Positions 1 through 8,231 are shown, numbered from the stretch's first letter. The stretch is DNA of 12,014 nt from Saccoglossus kowalevskii (GCF_000003605.2 NW_003135832.1:382414-394427); one strand, 5' to 3'. Program-made: numbers and translations. The notes: generated from the letters alone by a model not told the origin.

Positions 1-600
1 AGCAAGTTGGAAGAGTTTGAATATTTGGCATATGAGTCTAACCTGTGATTTATTAACGTCTATATTATTATTTGTGTTGTCAATATCAAAAAGCAAATAT
101 TAAAGCTAAGGAACACAGTTCATTTCAAAATCATAACAATAAATACGTTACAATCCATAACCTAAAGCTAGATACAATTTGATAAAACACAGAGCAAGGA
201 AAAGAAAAAGGTGGAAGCAGAAATAACTCAACATTATGTCCGGGTATCAGTGTGTAACGTGTTTTTTTATGTTGTAGGCATAAATAAACTTGATCGGTAA
301 TATGTTTCAGCGAACTGTCTGTATTAAGGAAATTCATGAGGCCTTTTTCAGAGTTAGTATTGGTTGCAGGGTTACCCAATTTGATTCACAAAATAAACGT
401 ATAAATACAAAGGAGAAATGCTGCCTACAAACATCATAACGCGGAATTCAAAGATCGAGACTATGTGATACGATGTTCGGAGTAATTGGAAACAGGTATC
501 AAACCCGATGTGGAGACAACAATAAATACTAATCAACATTAATTTCAAATCAAAATTACCCAGTGATGCAGTAGACAGACACTAATGAGTTAATTACTAA
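1..600. other. AT-rich interval without a recognisable gene
   Basis: I see no RNA gene, repeat or element here. The minus strand is open for about 80 codons between 379 and 131. The translation is ordinary in composition and lacks a motif I know. Its first ATG is internal (the frame otherwise opens after a TGA just upstream), and no consensus splice donor closes it. In AT-rich DNA of this length an open stretch of this size is expected by chance, so I do not call it a gene. Confidence 0.5.
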
Positions 601-618
601 TAAAAACAATCGATGTAA

Positions 619-1050
619 ATGGATGTCAAGAAGTGTCTGCAAAGATACCAGGAGTGGTATCACCATGAATTAACAACAATACTGGCAACATGATAGCCAC
701 TGAGATATTATGTTGGTAACCTTTAAAAAAGCAGTCTGCAGAGATTGCCTGTCCTGCGCGCCCGAATGGATGAAAGATTAAAGTGGGCCTGAGCATTGAG
801 AAAAAAGTTATTTCCATGAAGCAGTGAATAGGAAGAAAAACATGAACCAAGAATACTTCTGTTAGGTCAAATAGAGCTCGTACACTCATGCTTTAAACTC
901 GGGTTAGATATAGGTTCCGCTTGGAACATCAGCCAAATTGACAACACTATGACCGTGGACAGCGTGGTCAAATTTATGGTGAACTTGGATGAAAGCAATC
1001 TCGCGAGGACAGCTTGGGGCAAATCCTCAATGACTGTTGATAAGGACTGA
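619..1050 (+). pseudogene. Coding-like plus-strand fragments in shifting frames (possible decayed gene or element)
   Basis: Three short stretches read more like protein than the surrounding AT-rich DNA. The first is 619-693, starting MDVKKCLQRYQEWYHH and ending at a TGA followed at once by TAG. The second is 710-781, with residues AVCRDCLSCAPEWMKD before a TAA. The third is open from 832 to a TGA at 1048-1050 and includes TMTVDSVVKFMVNLDESNLA. They lie on the same strand but in different frames, and no splice consensus links them cleanly. The opposite strand of 626-889 is also open for 87 codons from an ATG and is strongly hydrophobic, so which strand is meaningful is unsettled. I recognise no family. 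A decayed gene, a degraded transposon or chance are all possible. Confidence 0.2.
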
Positions 1051-1276
1051 TGTTGTTTGGTGCAATATTAGTCTGGATACGAAATCCAATTCAGAGTAGA
1101 GCCCAGAGCTAACAATTAAGGGATATTTCACATAGATTATATGTTAAGGCCACGTAGTGCAGAAAAAATGATTATTTGTGCTGCTGCCCCAACCGGTAAG
1201 ACAGGCATCTGTACACATGACACTGTTCAGTGTGGAAGGTTGAGTGGGTATCATGGAGATGCCATTGTACTTCTAA

Positions 1277-1570
1277 ACGAAAATCCTACCACCAGAACAA
1301 ATCACACCGGAAATTACTGTCAATAGAGTTGCTCAAATACTTGGAATTGAACGCAATCCCTCCAGCATCCGAGAGATGAATAGTCTACTATGACTCAAAC
1401 AATTGGAAACATTGGATAACAAACCAATTATGCTGCGAAGTTTAGAACGTGAGCAAGTCGTGTGGTTACTCCATTATGATACTTCTAGATTCACCATTAG
1501 TAACTTATTTTATGGCACTGAAATAATCATATCACAATCGCCGCACCACCAAAGTGATCAATCTAATTAA
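1277..1570 (+). pseudogene. Open stretch with one in-frame TGA (possible exon remnant)
   Basis: One frame is open from just after a TAA at 1274-1276 to a TAA at 1568-1570, about 98 codons, interrupted only by a TGA at 1391-1393. The residues before the break include EITVNRVAQILGIERNPSS and those after include LRSLEREQVVWLLHYD. The two halves are similar in composition, rich in hydrophobic and charged residues in a helix-like pattern. A possible splice acceptor (CCACCAG) sits near 1295. There is no ATG at the start of the open region. The single stop is what a recently disabled exon would show, but it is also compatible with chance. No family is recognised. An overlapping 61-codon ATG frame at 1141-1326 looks less protein-like. 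Confidence 0.2.
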
Positions 1571-1630
1571 TAAACTAATAACCACCAACATTTAGAGGCT
1601 GGTGTGTAGGCAAGTGTAGGTCCTACTTAC

Positions 1631-1682
1631 GGCTTGATGGGGGTGGTCCAATGATGTGGGTTAGAGGGAGGAAGATTGACAT
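1631..1682 (-). CDS. Possible first coding exon on the minus strand, partner of 7446-7616
   Basis: An ATG at 1682-1680 opens a frame reading MSIFLPLTHIIGPPPSS, followed directly by a consensus donor GTAAGT (1630-1625); read through, the frame stops at 1623. The paired arm at 7446 begins MSIFFPLTDVIEP in the matching position. Differences between the two include synonymous or conservative changes (CCT/CCA, ATC/GTC, CTC/TTC), which hints at coding constraint. A purine lies at -3. No downstream exon could be identified with confidence, and no family is recognised. The alternative is that the ATG merely falls in a conserved non-coding block of a repeat. Confidence 0.22.
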
Positions 1683-1900
1683 TCTTATTTCACTTGATAA
1701 TGACAATTTCACGAGCACATAATACAATAGTATGCGACTGAAATAAGTGTATTGCGCTGAATTACTGTTCTAAACAAAAATTATGTATAATGTTCATTAT
1801 TAATTATAATATCTGCTATAATCTTGCACCACAATTATAACACCCTCCTTCATAATGCCACATTCATTGATGAACATTCGTCTGTGCATTTCAGATATTT

Positions 1901-1945
1901 TGTCATTCACACACATGCAAGCAACTTGCAGACACATGAATGACA
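1901..1945. other. Two-tier hairpin inside the left inverted-repeat arm
   Basis: TGTCATTCA (1901-1909) is exactly complementary to TGAATGACA (1937-1945). Within it GCAAG (1917-1921) pairs with CTTGC (1925-1929) across a CAA loop. The two stems are separated by symmetrical 7-nt strands. The inner part is retained in the other arm near 7195-7205, but the outer stem is not. Confidence 0.5.
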
Positions 1946-2305
1946 CACCATGTAGAATATTTGTAGATTACTTTTAATACATATATAAGTACAAATAATA
2001 AATATAATAATATAGTTATCATTATCACATAATCATCGCCCAATCATAAAGCTATGCACGCACATCGTTCAAGTTAATGCAAAACTACTTTGTACATGTT
2101 TGGCTGCCAATTCCCATGACCTGACATTCAGACCGATCGGAGCATGGCTTGTTTGTTGTCAGTCTCCTGCTTTGTTAACATGATCGGACAATGTAATAAC
2201 AATAGCTATACATCTTTAAAACAATACAACTGATTTTCCAGGAAAATAAAACGAGAAATATTTCGAACATGCAATACACATGATTTGATTTTCCCCTTTT
2301 CAGAT

Positions 2306-2480
2306 TCTGTGACTTTCTTGTGGCAAACGTGTTGACTCGGTCGACGTGATCATTCTAGCCAATAAACAGCGTGTTGGTTCAAATATCTCGATCAAGTTAT
2401 AAATCATCATTTTCATTAGTAAAACTATTCACCGCACATAGTTTAAGGTTAACTCTGATGTTCGTGCATTGAGTTATTGG
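2306..2480 (+). repeat. Diverged dispersed repeat, direct copy of 8232-8420
   Basis: The order of short matches is shared with 8232-8420 on the same strand: an ATTCTGT(G/C)GAC-like start, CGGTCGACGTGATC versus CGGCCAACGTGACA, TTCTAGCCA(A/G)TAAACA, then AAACTATTC, then GGTTAAGGTT or a close variant, then a G/T-rich tail. Spacing between blocks is similar with some indels. I recognise no coding content in either copy. It could be a fragment of an old transposon or a duplicated regulatory segment. Confidence 0.5.
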
Positions 2481-2515
2481 CTTGCAAACAGTAAATGATG
2501 ACTTAAATGACTTAA

Positions 2516-2520
2516 ATAAT
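2516..2520. repeat. Target-site duplication, left copy (ATAAT)
   Basis: These five bases directly precede the TGTC end of the solo LTR and are repeated exactly after its GACA end at 3023-3027. Confidence 0.7.
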
Positions 2521-2557
2521 TGTCGCATACGACTTATTTACCACTTCCGTCTCACTA

Positions 2558-2572
2558 AGAATGTTCTAGAAC
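2558..2572 (+). promoter_or_regulatory. Heat-shock-element-type site 1 in the LTR
   Basis: AGAATGTTCTAGAAC contains three alternating pentamers GAAnnTTCnnGAA with no mismatch, the consensus for trimeric HSF1 binding. It lies about 175 bp upstream of the LTR TATA box. Confidence 0.55.
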
Positions 2573-2662
2573 CGTACTGTGTCTGGAGGAAATATTCTTG
2601 ATTTTTTTTTAGAAACTGGTTGAATAGGTAATAGAACACTGTAGGAGGCAATAGAAGGTAAT

Positions 2663-2677
2663 GGAACATTCTAGAAA
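2663..2677 (+). promoter_or_regulatory. Heat-shock-element-type site 2 in the LTR
   Basis: GGAACATTCTAGAAA again matches GAAnnTTCnnGAA exactly. It starts 105 bp after the first site and about 70 bp before the TATA box, a distance typical of proximal HSEs. Confidence 0.55.
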
Positions 2678-2745
2678 TGTATAGTAAATTCCATACATTC
2701 TCATTATGTATGCTGATGTAATGGTCTATTTATAGACAGTGTGGG

Positions 2746-2753
2746 TATATATA
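2746..2753 (+). promoter_or_regulatory. TATA box of the LTR promoter
   Basis: TATATATA followed by a GGGGAG string. Transcription would be expected to begin about 25-32 bp downstream, near the TGAGTTCAGA segment at 2771-2780. The start itself is inferred. Confidence 0.55.
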
Positions 2754-3022
2754 GGGGAGTTGTTCAGCACTGAGTTCAGATCGGAGATCTCGTTGAATTG
2801 TATTGGAGTTTAAGTACCGAGTAATTGGTTTTACCGCGTTATTGTACTTGATGTTTGCAGAGTATAATAATACCAGTACCAGTTGAAACCACATCTGTTG
2901 GCTCCGTATTCGTATTTTATCATCGCCGCCAGGGAAGTCTTTCTGTTACTGTTGCCATTTTGGTATTTGAACCATCACACCTGTACTATATCAATTACGG
3001 TATTATTACGTTGCGTGTGACA

Positions 3023-3027
3023 ATAAT
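3023..3027. repeat. Target-site duplication, right copy (ATAAT)
   Basis: Exact copy of 2516-2520 immediately after the LTR. Removing the LTR and one copy restores an uninterrupted first unit of the tandem array. Confidence 0.7.
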
Positions 3028-3774
3028 AAATGTTGGGACTGATCAGACAGTCATGTCGTCTCGGTTTTTCAGGCACACTTCCATCGAAGTTCCTATGTCA
3101 ATCAATATCTCAATGTAATCAAAACAACGTCAAACTTGTTTGTTTTTTTCATAAGTGACGCCATGTTAATATTACCATATTGGAAAATGTGTATGCATCA
3201 GATCATCGATTTTCATCAATAAAATTTTCAAGATTTAAAGCACCGTCATGTTCATCAAGACATTTTTGATCATGAGTAGGTCACCTACAAAAAAGTCGTA
3301 ACACTTTATTCGATATCGTGATTAGTTATCACTCAGCGCAAAAGACCTTTGACAATTTCGGTTTGATCAGACAATCATGGCGTTTCAGTTGTTCAGACAC
3401 ACTTCAAATTGCTATGTCAATCAGTATGTCAATGTAATCAAAACAAACGACAACATGTTTCTACAGGGTTGACACCAAGTTAATGTTTACATATTGGCAA
3501 ATGTGTATGGCTAAGTACTGAATGCTTTAGATGATATTTAGCGCAATTGATCTTTGATATTTTGGACTCGAACACAGTCGTGGCATGAAGTATTTTTTAT
3601 AGCAAGTTAATATTAACATATTGGCAATGTATGTCTGAGATTTTTTCAAACAAAAATCATATCTCTTGTCAACCATTATCTGAATAGCGATCAACACAAC
3701 AACAAACATGCATGACATCAAGTTAATATTAACATATTGGAAACTATTTGTATGCTCTCTTCGGGGAAACTGAA

Positions 3775-3795
3775 GTCATGAATTGAACTCATGAC
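3775..3795. other. Inverted repeat GTCATGA / TCATGAC
   Basis: Two exact 7-bp arms are separated by 7 bp. It sits just past the end of the tandem array and may mark its edge, but no function can be assigned. Confidence 0.4.
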
Positions 3796-3799
3796 ATTG

Positions 3800-4350
3800 A
3801 GGTCGTGAGAGTATCAATAATTCGGTTCCTCAATTCGACACAATGTTCGATATTAGGTATAGATTCTGAAGTGCAAAAGTCTGTTTTCATTGTACAGCAA
3901 CGGCTTTGAGAATGCAGATTCACTCGTTTTCGCAAGTTATTTCAGGCGCGACCAAAACATAAAAAAACAAATTAATTGCAGCTGATCCACTATCATTATG
4001 GAGTATTATATTCTGATTGGACTAACATTTTTGCACAAAGTTCTATTTACTACAACACAACACTTCTTCAGACCCGCTCACGAGGACGCGGATGCACCCG
4101 TTACAACAATTTTACGCGCACACAGACGCTTGCAAAAAAAGAGATACAGTTGAGATAGCAACATCAGCAAGTTGTATACAATGAGTGGAGTGGATGTTTT
4201 ACACATGATGTCACGGGGTCGGGTCAAATATCGCTGCATGCATCCGCCGTGCCGACGTAGTGCGTTTTGTTTTATATATTCTGTGCTTTGTTACGAGTTT
4301 ATACAGGCTTTATTATTACTAGTTTTAAGTTTAGTACTTTTAAGTTTATT
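3800..4350. other. Interval without a supported gene
   Basis: Short ATG frames occur at 3976-4158 and 4172-4429 on the plus strand. The second contains a leucine-rich run arising from AT-rich sequence near 4310-4360. Neither resembles a known protein. Around 4080-4260 there are somewhat more CpG dinucleotides and a CRE-like TGATGTCAC (4207-4215), so a weak regulatory role is possible. Confidence 0.35.
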
Positions 4351-4656
4351 TTATTTACAGCCTTTAGCTTTGAGGGTTGCATTACCGATTCCAATACTAG
4401 TGTATGGGTACAACATGGGCGAACAATGAAAAGAGGTCAGATAGAGTGGCGGTAGTCCGGCAGAAGAGTGTTCGATCTGCGTGACAATTTTATCGTTTTG
4501 TTTCTTGACTGCGTCACCTAAGATAACTCCTGGGCTAAGGTAAGTCTCATACTGCGGAGAACTAAACTTACTGCGCCGTTTGATTTGAGCATTTGTGCTA
4601 CTACAATTTTTAGTCACGTCAATTTTCGCACTAATAATTCGAAATTTGAGACGACG
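4351..4656 (-). CDS. Possible 3' terminal exon on the minus strand
   Basis: The minus strand is open from 4656 down to a TAA at 4353-4351, about 101 codons, with no early ATG, as expected for an internal or last exon. Segments such as SSPQYETYLSPGVILGDAV and SAGLPPLYLTSFHCS look protein-like. The stop codon overlaps two nested AATAAA polyadenylation hexamers (4345-4355), an arrangement seen at compact gene ends. A possible acceptor ending ATTATTAG lies near 4635. Against this, AATAAA is common in AT-rich DNA, no upstream exon was found, and no family is recognised. On the plus strand the same segment has a good donor, AAG|GTAAGT at about 4540, so the true strand is open. Confidence 0.2.
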   Translation of the reverse strand, partial: RRLKFRIISAKIDVTKNCSSTNAQIKRRSKFSSPQYETYLSPGVILGDAVKKQNDKIVTQIEHSSAGLPPLYLTSFHCSPMLYPYTSIGIGNATLKAKGCK

Positions 4657-4659
4657 TCA

Positions 4660-6109
4660 GATTACTTGACAGTGAGTTAGATTTAACGTTAATCGTTAAC
4701 TTGACAGCAACAGAATTGTGATGTACCAACATTGATTTAGATATATCTGTCCACATTCCTTCTGTGAAAAGGACCGCTTTAGTATGCGTTCTAGCAAGTA
4801 GTGTTTCTCACTGATTTCATATAAAACAGTTGGGGAGATAGATTTATAGGTAGTAGAAAAATATAATATTAATTATTTTCTCGACAACATTTGTTGTACA
4901 CTCCACTACAGTGACAGGTAAAAAAAATATTTTATACTCTGAACTCTATCATATTTTATTGTGAATCCCACCTGTCTTGTTTAAATCCCGTACAATTTAA
5001 CTCTGAAATATCATAAAACAATCTAGAGCGAACTTATGCGGCTGAATTTTCTACCACAGTGTCTTGGCCTCGTGCTCATATTCGATCTCATACGTAATCA
5101 TTCCTGGCGTGGTGTACCAGGTAACGCTCTCGCATTTAGCTTTTCTATAAAAAAATGCAAAATTACAATTGCAAAAACATCCTCATATATAATGTTTCAG
5201 ATGGAAGTGATTATAAACTATTTACGCAGACCAATTGTAGTTGGTGTGATGTATGTATGTGACGAAAATTATGACAATGTTGAACCACCAGCAATATTAT
5301 CTGTATTGACCCGAAGCATTGCCTAGTTATTGTTTCATAACTTGAAATCACGTGTTTCTGTTCGAACAATGTGAACACGCACTCGCCACGTGCGGTATTA
5401 CAATATATTGTAATTACATTACACATTTAAGGATATAAATAAACAAATAGTTTAAGGTTGAGAGACATTATTTTTTTAATTGGCTCTATTTACTATTATT
5501 ACACAAGCACAATATAACTTTTACCCATCAAGTTATATATCATTTGAACAAGTTTTATTTAAACTTTCCAGTTCTATGGTTTACAAAAATGTACTATGAT
5601 ACCGTAGTATTGATACCGAATTGATTTGAGGTTCAAATGATGCATTTTAGGTGGAAGTGCATACCCTGATTTTGATTTAAAAACACTTAATTAAAACTTG
5701 TGTTCATAGTGGTTTATTTATTAGTGTTTCCATTGACAAGTTTTTACACATTGCTCTTGATACACTCACATTTTATAAATCGTACACAATTAACAGAGTC
5801 GCTATTTAGAAGCTCTATTGTTTCTGTTCAAGTGAACAGAGTGAAACCAAACGAAGCCACTTACTTAGGATATACCTTTAAAATAAACCCTGAAAATTTA
5901 ATTGAAAGCAAATGAATTCGAACTGTATAGAAGTCAAATAATTATAAAGTTGAAAATTTGAGTAAAAAATGAAACTGAGATAATCGCCATTCTGTAAAAA
6001 AGTGATAAAAAAAACAATTCGCTTTATATGTGTAAAATAAACTCATAAAACTACACCATACACCGAAATTTGCTGATGTTAAATCGTTAGGTAAAAAAAC
6101 AAACATATT
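4660..6109. other. Long AT-rich interval without a supported gene
   Basis: I find no repeat unit, RNA gene or convincing exon. A 96-codon ATG frame at 5036-5326 and a 71-codon frame at 5700-5915 (non-ATG start) have no recognisable motif and are compatible with chance. Local features are a perfect 18-bp palindrome at 5397-5414 and two CACGTG E-boxes near 5350 and 5387. Confidence 0.5.
5397..5414. other. Perfect 18-bp palindrome
   Basis: ATTACAATATATTGTAAT reads identically on both strands. It is AT-rich and could be a protein-binding dyad or chance. Confidence 0.4.
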
Positions 6110-6720
6110 TACAATTCGAGGGAAACGGACGAAAAATCGTCCGAGAAGTCACAACCTTGCGTGAAAACAGTCATGGCGTCGGTTATCAATCCCACTGAAA
6201 GGGGGGCACAATGAATTACCAAAAGTCGATGAGATGTATACAGCTGTATAAACATAGCGACCGCCATTGGGTGTGTTGAGTCAAAATTTACCTTCCCTCG
6301 AACCTTTAAAAATACTTTGTATGACGCAGTTTCCGCGTTCCCCGGTGAATTGAACCGTACAAATTTGGACGACTCGGTTGAAATGGTCCCTTATATTTGA
6401 CTACACAACGGCTATTCGCAGTTTTTACTACGCAATAACCCAAACGCAGATGAAACAAATTCGATATGAAGTCGCATTGGAAGGGAAACTATTGTAAATT
6501 GAGGCAGGTTTCATTCAACTACAGACGAGACGGGTCGATCAAAATTAAACGAACCATGACCTCTGGAAATACCTCATTCATAGAGTCCCTTAGTAACAGA
6601 GATCGCCGAGCACGTCCATACAACGTACATTGCGACAACGCTACCGGTACATGCTAGCTGACAAGAGGGTTTTCGATTAAGGTAACAAAGATGGCATTGA
6701 AGAGTGCATGATTTTTCCGC
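6110..6720. promoter_or_regulatory. CpG-richer segment with clustered factor-like sites
   Basis: CpG dinucleotides are visibly denser than in neighbouring DNA. Visible sites are a hairpin CGGACGA-AAAA-TCGTCCG (6126-6143), a perfect 14-bp palindrome TATACAGCTGTATA containing a CAGCTG E-box (6237-6250), an inverted CCAAT box (6265-6270) and an AP-1 site TGAGTCA (6277-6283). A 63-codon ATG frame (6466-6657) is strongly basic, beginning MKSHWKGNYCKLRQ. It has no known motif and may simply reflect local base composition. A promoter or enhancer is a reasonable inference, but no TATA box or recognised exon anchors it. Confidence 0.3.
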
Positions 6721-7149
6721 GGTGTTTAAAAACAGCACCTCGTTGACAATTTTTCTGTAATTCCCAGGGCATTTTACGTTGCGTATTTTGACACTGAAAT
6801 GTTAGTTATCGATAACAGCAACCTCAGTGGTGTTTGTCTATTGCATCGCAATATATCAGCACGGTGATCGTTACAGCGAAACGACAAATGTTTACTTCAG
6901 TAAGAACATTTTTTTGTTTCGCCCGCAATGGGAAAAAATACAATCGCGCTGTCGGGCCTTCCTCCTTTGTGAAAATAAATAAAGGCCAAAGAGACTGTTA
7001 TAACATGTAACGCCCTCATGCGGCATTACGAGGACATTTCCCGGAGTAGTAGTTTAAGTGACAAGTCTCAACAGGAATGTGAATAGTTTTAGTAATCAAG
7101 GTTACACAATTATGCACTGAAGACAACATCAATAATATATAACCTGTTT

Positions 7150-7520
7150 AAATGCCTTGTAAATTCTAATTCATTTCTAGTAAATACCGTTGTGTCTGCA
7201 AGCTGCCTTCATGTATGTGCATGGCAAAAAACCTGAAATGCACAGACGAGTGTTTACTAAAGTGTGTGGTACTATAAAAGTGGACGATGCAATGTCGATG
7301 GTAATGATTGGAATTAATGACGAAGATTAAACACAATCATCGTTTACACTGTAATTCTAGACAGTTATTTTAGTCGTATTCTATTGTATTATGTGCTCAT
7401 GACATTTTCATTATCGAATCAGATACTGATAAATAATAGATAAGAATGTCAATCTTCTTCCCACTAACCGACGTCATTGAACCAACACTTTATGAAGCCA
7501 AATGCTTGCCTTCCCTTCTT
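7150..7520 (+). repeat. Right arm of the large diverged inverted repeat
   Basis: This is the plus-strand counterpart of the minus strand of 1605-1975. The most conserved part is 7375-7470, running from the TTTAGTCG string through TATTGTATTATGTGCTC to the shared ATG at 7446. A second conserved block, with GTGTCTGCAAG and CTGAAATGCACAGACGA, lies at 7190-7252. A segment of about 16 bp near 7417-7435 is present here and absent from the left arm. Confidence 0.7.
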
Positions 7521-7616
7521 CATATGCTGCAATCTATAAATATGACATGGGCGATGATGCTTATTCAAAACGCAAAAGAACTTTTAAAATATCCCCTAAG
7601 TTTTCGAGCGATATGA
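7446..7616 (+). CDS. Short reading frame downstream of the conserved arm; possible first exon or small protein
   Basis: ATG with an A at -3 opens 56 codons ending in TGA at 7614-7616. It begins MSIFFPLTDVIEPTLYEAKC and continues with a methionine- and leucine-rich middle (residues about 24-46) and a basic end. The first 13 residues match the frame opening at 1682 on the minus strand in the other arm, at the same place in the conserved sequence. After that the two arms diverge. If genuine, the upstream 7150-7445 would be its promoter and 5' region, shared with the partner. No known family or signal peptide is seen. It may instead be a chance frame in a conserved repeat. Confidence 0.25.
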   Translation: MSIFFPLTDVIEPTLYEAKCLPSLLHMLQSINMTWAMMLIQNAKELLKYPLSFRAI

Positions 7617-7619
7617 AAT

Positions 7620-8230
7620 GAATCAAGATGCTAAATAGAAACGGTTGAAAATCCCATTTTAAAATTACCTTTCAAATTCATTTCCTCGTTATCTACAATA
7701 TACCGAACTAATTCCTAGATTCCCTGAACGTAGACATTTCACATATACCTTATCACTAAAAATCTTTCAGCCCTTGTTCATTGACTACTGGCCTAGTACA
7801 TTTGCTGTACGAATTATATAAAATGATACACGTATTATTGTATATTTTCTTAACTCTATAGTCCGCTTTCTAACAATTGATGTGCGGCAATCATTAATTC
7901 AATATTTGAAATTGATTGAAGATTATGAGGATCTGATTGTCAACGATGGGTGTTATGTTGAAGGTCCGTGGCTAGTGATGGCCAAGTGAATTTCTAATAT
8001 TATCTGGAATCCTTACATTTTGGTTTTTGGCGTATTTTCAATTTATGAATTTGCGGTATGTAATCACAATTTAGCTTTTAGCGGTGTTTTTCGAAGTTCT
8101 AACTGCGCAGGTGGCATTTAGTTTTCAGCAATATTATTTTTGATTGAACGACGAAAATCAAAATCCTATCTTCAATTTGGGACGTTTCATTTTAGTAAAT
8201 CGCTAGGAGGTCTTTTCGATTATTTACACA
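7620..8230. other. Interval without a gene
   Basis: AT-rich sequence with frequent stops in all frames. I see no repeat, RNA gene or element between the short frame at 7446 and the dispersed repeat at 8232. Confidence 0.5.
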
Positions 8231-8231
8231 T

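Larger units (their letters stand above)
1605..1975 (-). repeat. Left arm of a large diverged inverted repeat
   Basis: Read on the minus strand, this segment matches the plus strand of 7150-7520 in several blocks. One block is near-identical around TATTGTATTATGTGCTC (1703-1733 here, 7383-7415 there). Another is GAATGTCAATCTTC, with its flanks. A third is CTTGCAGACAC/GTGTCTGCAAG beside CTGAAATGCACAGACGA, which flanks the outer side. Between the blocks the copies differ by substitutions and small indels. The match fades near 1605 and near 1960. The arms are about 5.2 kb apart. They could be the termini of a very large element, but I see no target-site duplication, so an old inverted segmental duplication or two independent copies of one repeat is more likely. 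Confidence 0.7.
2521..3022 (+). mobile_element. Solo LTR of an LTR retrotransposon
   Basis: The 502-bp segment begins TGTCGCATACG and ends GTTGCGTGTGACA, giving the TG...CA ends typical of LTRs with a 4-bp inverted end TGTC/GACA. It is flanked by the same five bases, ATAAT, at 2516-2520 and 3023-3027, the target duplication length usual for Gypsy, BEL and Copia type elements. Inside are a TATA box (2746-2753) about 30 bp before a probable start region near 2775, and two heat-shock-like sites upstream, a layout that fits a U3-R-U5 plan. No second LTR, primer-binding site or gag-pol sequence is present, so it is a solo LTR left by LTR-LTR recombination. The 87-codon open frame at 2855-3118 crosses the LTR end and the target duplication and is therefore not a gene. 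The insertion splits the first unit of the surrounding tandem array, so it is younger than the array. Superfamily is not determinable here. Confidence 0.75.
2494..3760 (+). repeat. Diverged tandem array of about four units, first unit split by an LTR
   Basis: A block of the form GACxCCAAGTTAATATTAACATATTGGcAAAtGTGTATG recurs, with changes, at 3157-3195, 3471-3510, 3600-3637 and 3714-3755. A second block, GCGCAAnnGAnCTTTGAnAnTTnnG followed by a GATCAGACAnTCATG-like string, recurs at 3337 and 3541 and, after removing the LTR, across 2494-2520 plus 3023-3055. A third block (ACACTTC...ATGTCAATCA...AATGTAATCAAAACAA) is shared by 3075-3125 and 3400-3450 and in decayed form by 3665-3705. Core spacing is about 315, 126 and 116 bp, so the later units carry deletions. 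Two units hold the perfect palindrome GTTAATATTAAC (3606-3617 and 3722-3733). Confidence 0.65.

Noticed and set aside
1621-1650. Resemblance to the start of U1 snRNA (a CTTACGGCTTGATGGGGG string)
   Set aside because: Only the first few bases are similar. No U1 stem-loops or Sm site follow. The ACTTAC is better explained as the complement of a possible splice donor.
2855-3118. 87-codon open frame
   Set aside because: It starts at a TTG, and it crosses both the LTR end and the target duplication, so it cannot be an ancestral gene.
5036-5326. 96-codon ATG frame
   Set aside because: No motif, no splice context and a composition matching AT-rich background. A frame of this length is unremarkable in 12 kb.
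2438-5459. Exact 13-mer ATAGTTTAAGGTT at 2438 and 5447
   Set aside because: About one such match is expected by chance in AT-rich DNA of this size, and the flanks do not align.
5700-5915. 71-codon frame ending ENLIESK
   Set aside because: Non-ATG start, hydrophobic run from T-rich DNA, no recognisable family. The tail looks somewhat protein-like but nothing supports an exon.
1605-7520. Inverted arms as terminal repeats of one 5.9-kb DNA transposon
   Set aside because: The arms are too diverged, their ends fade gradually, no target duplication is seen, and the interior has no transposase-like frame.
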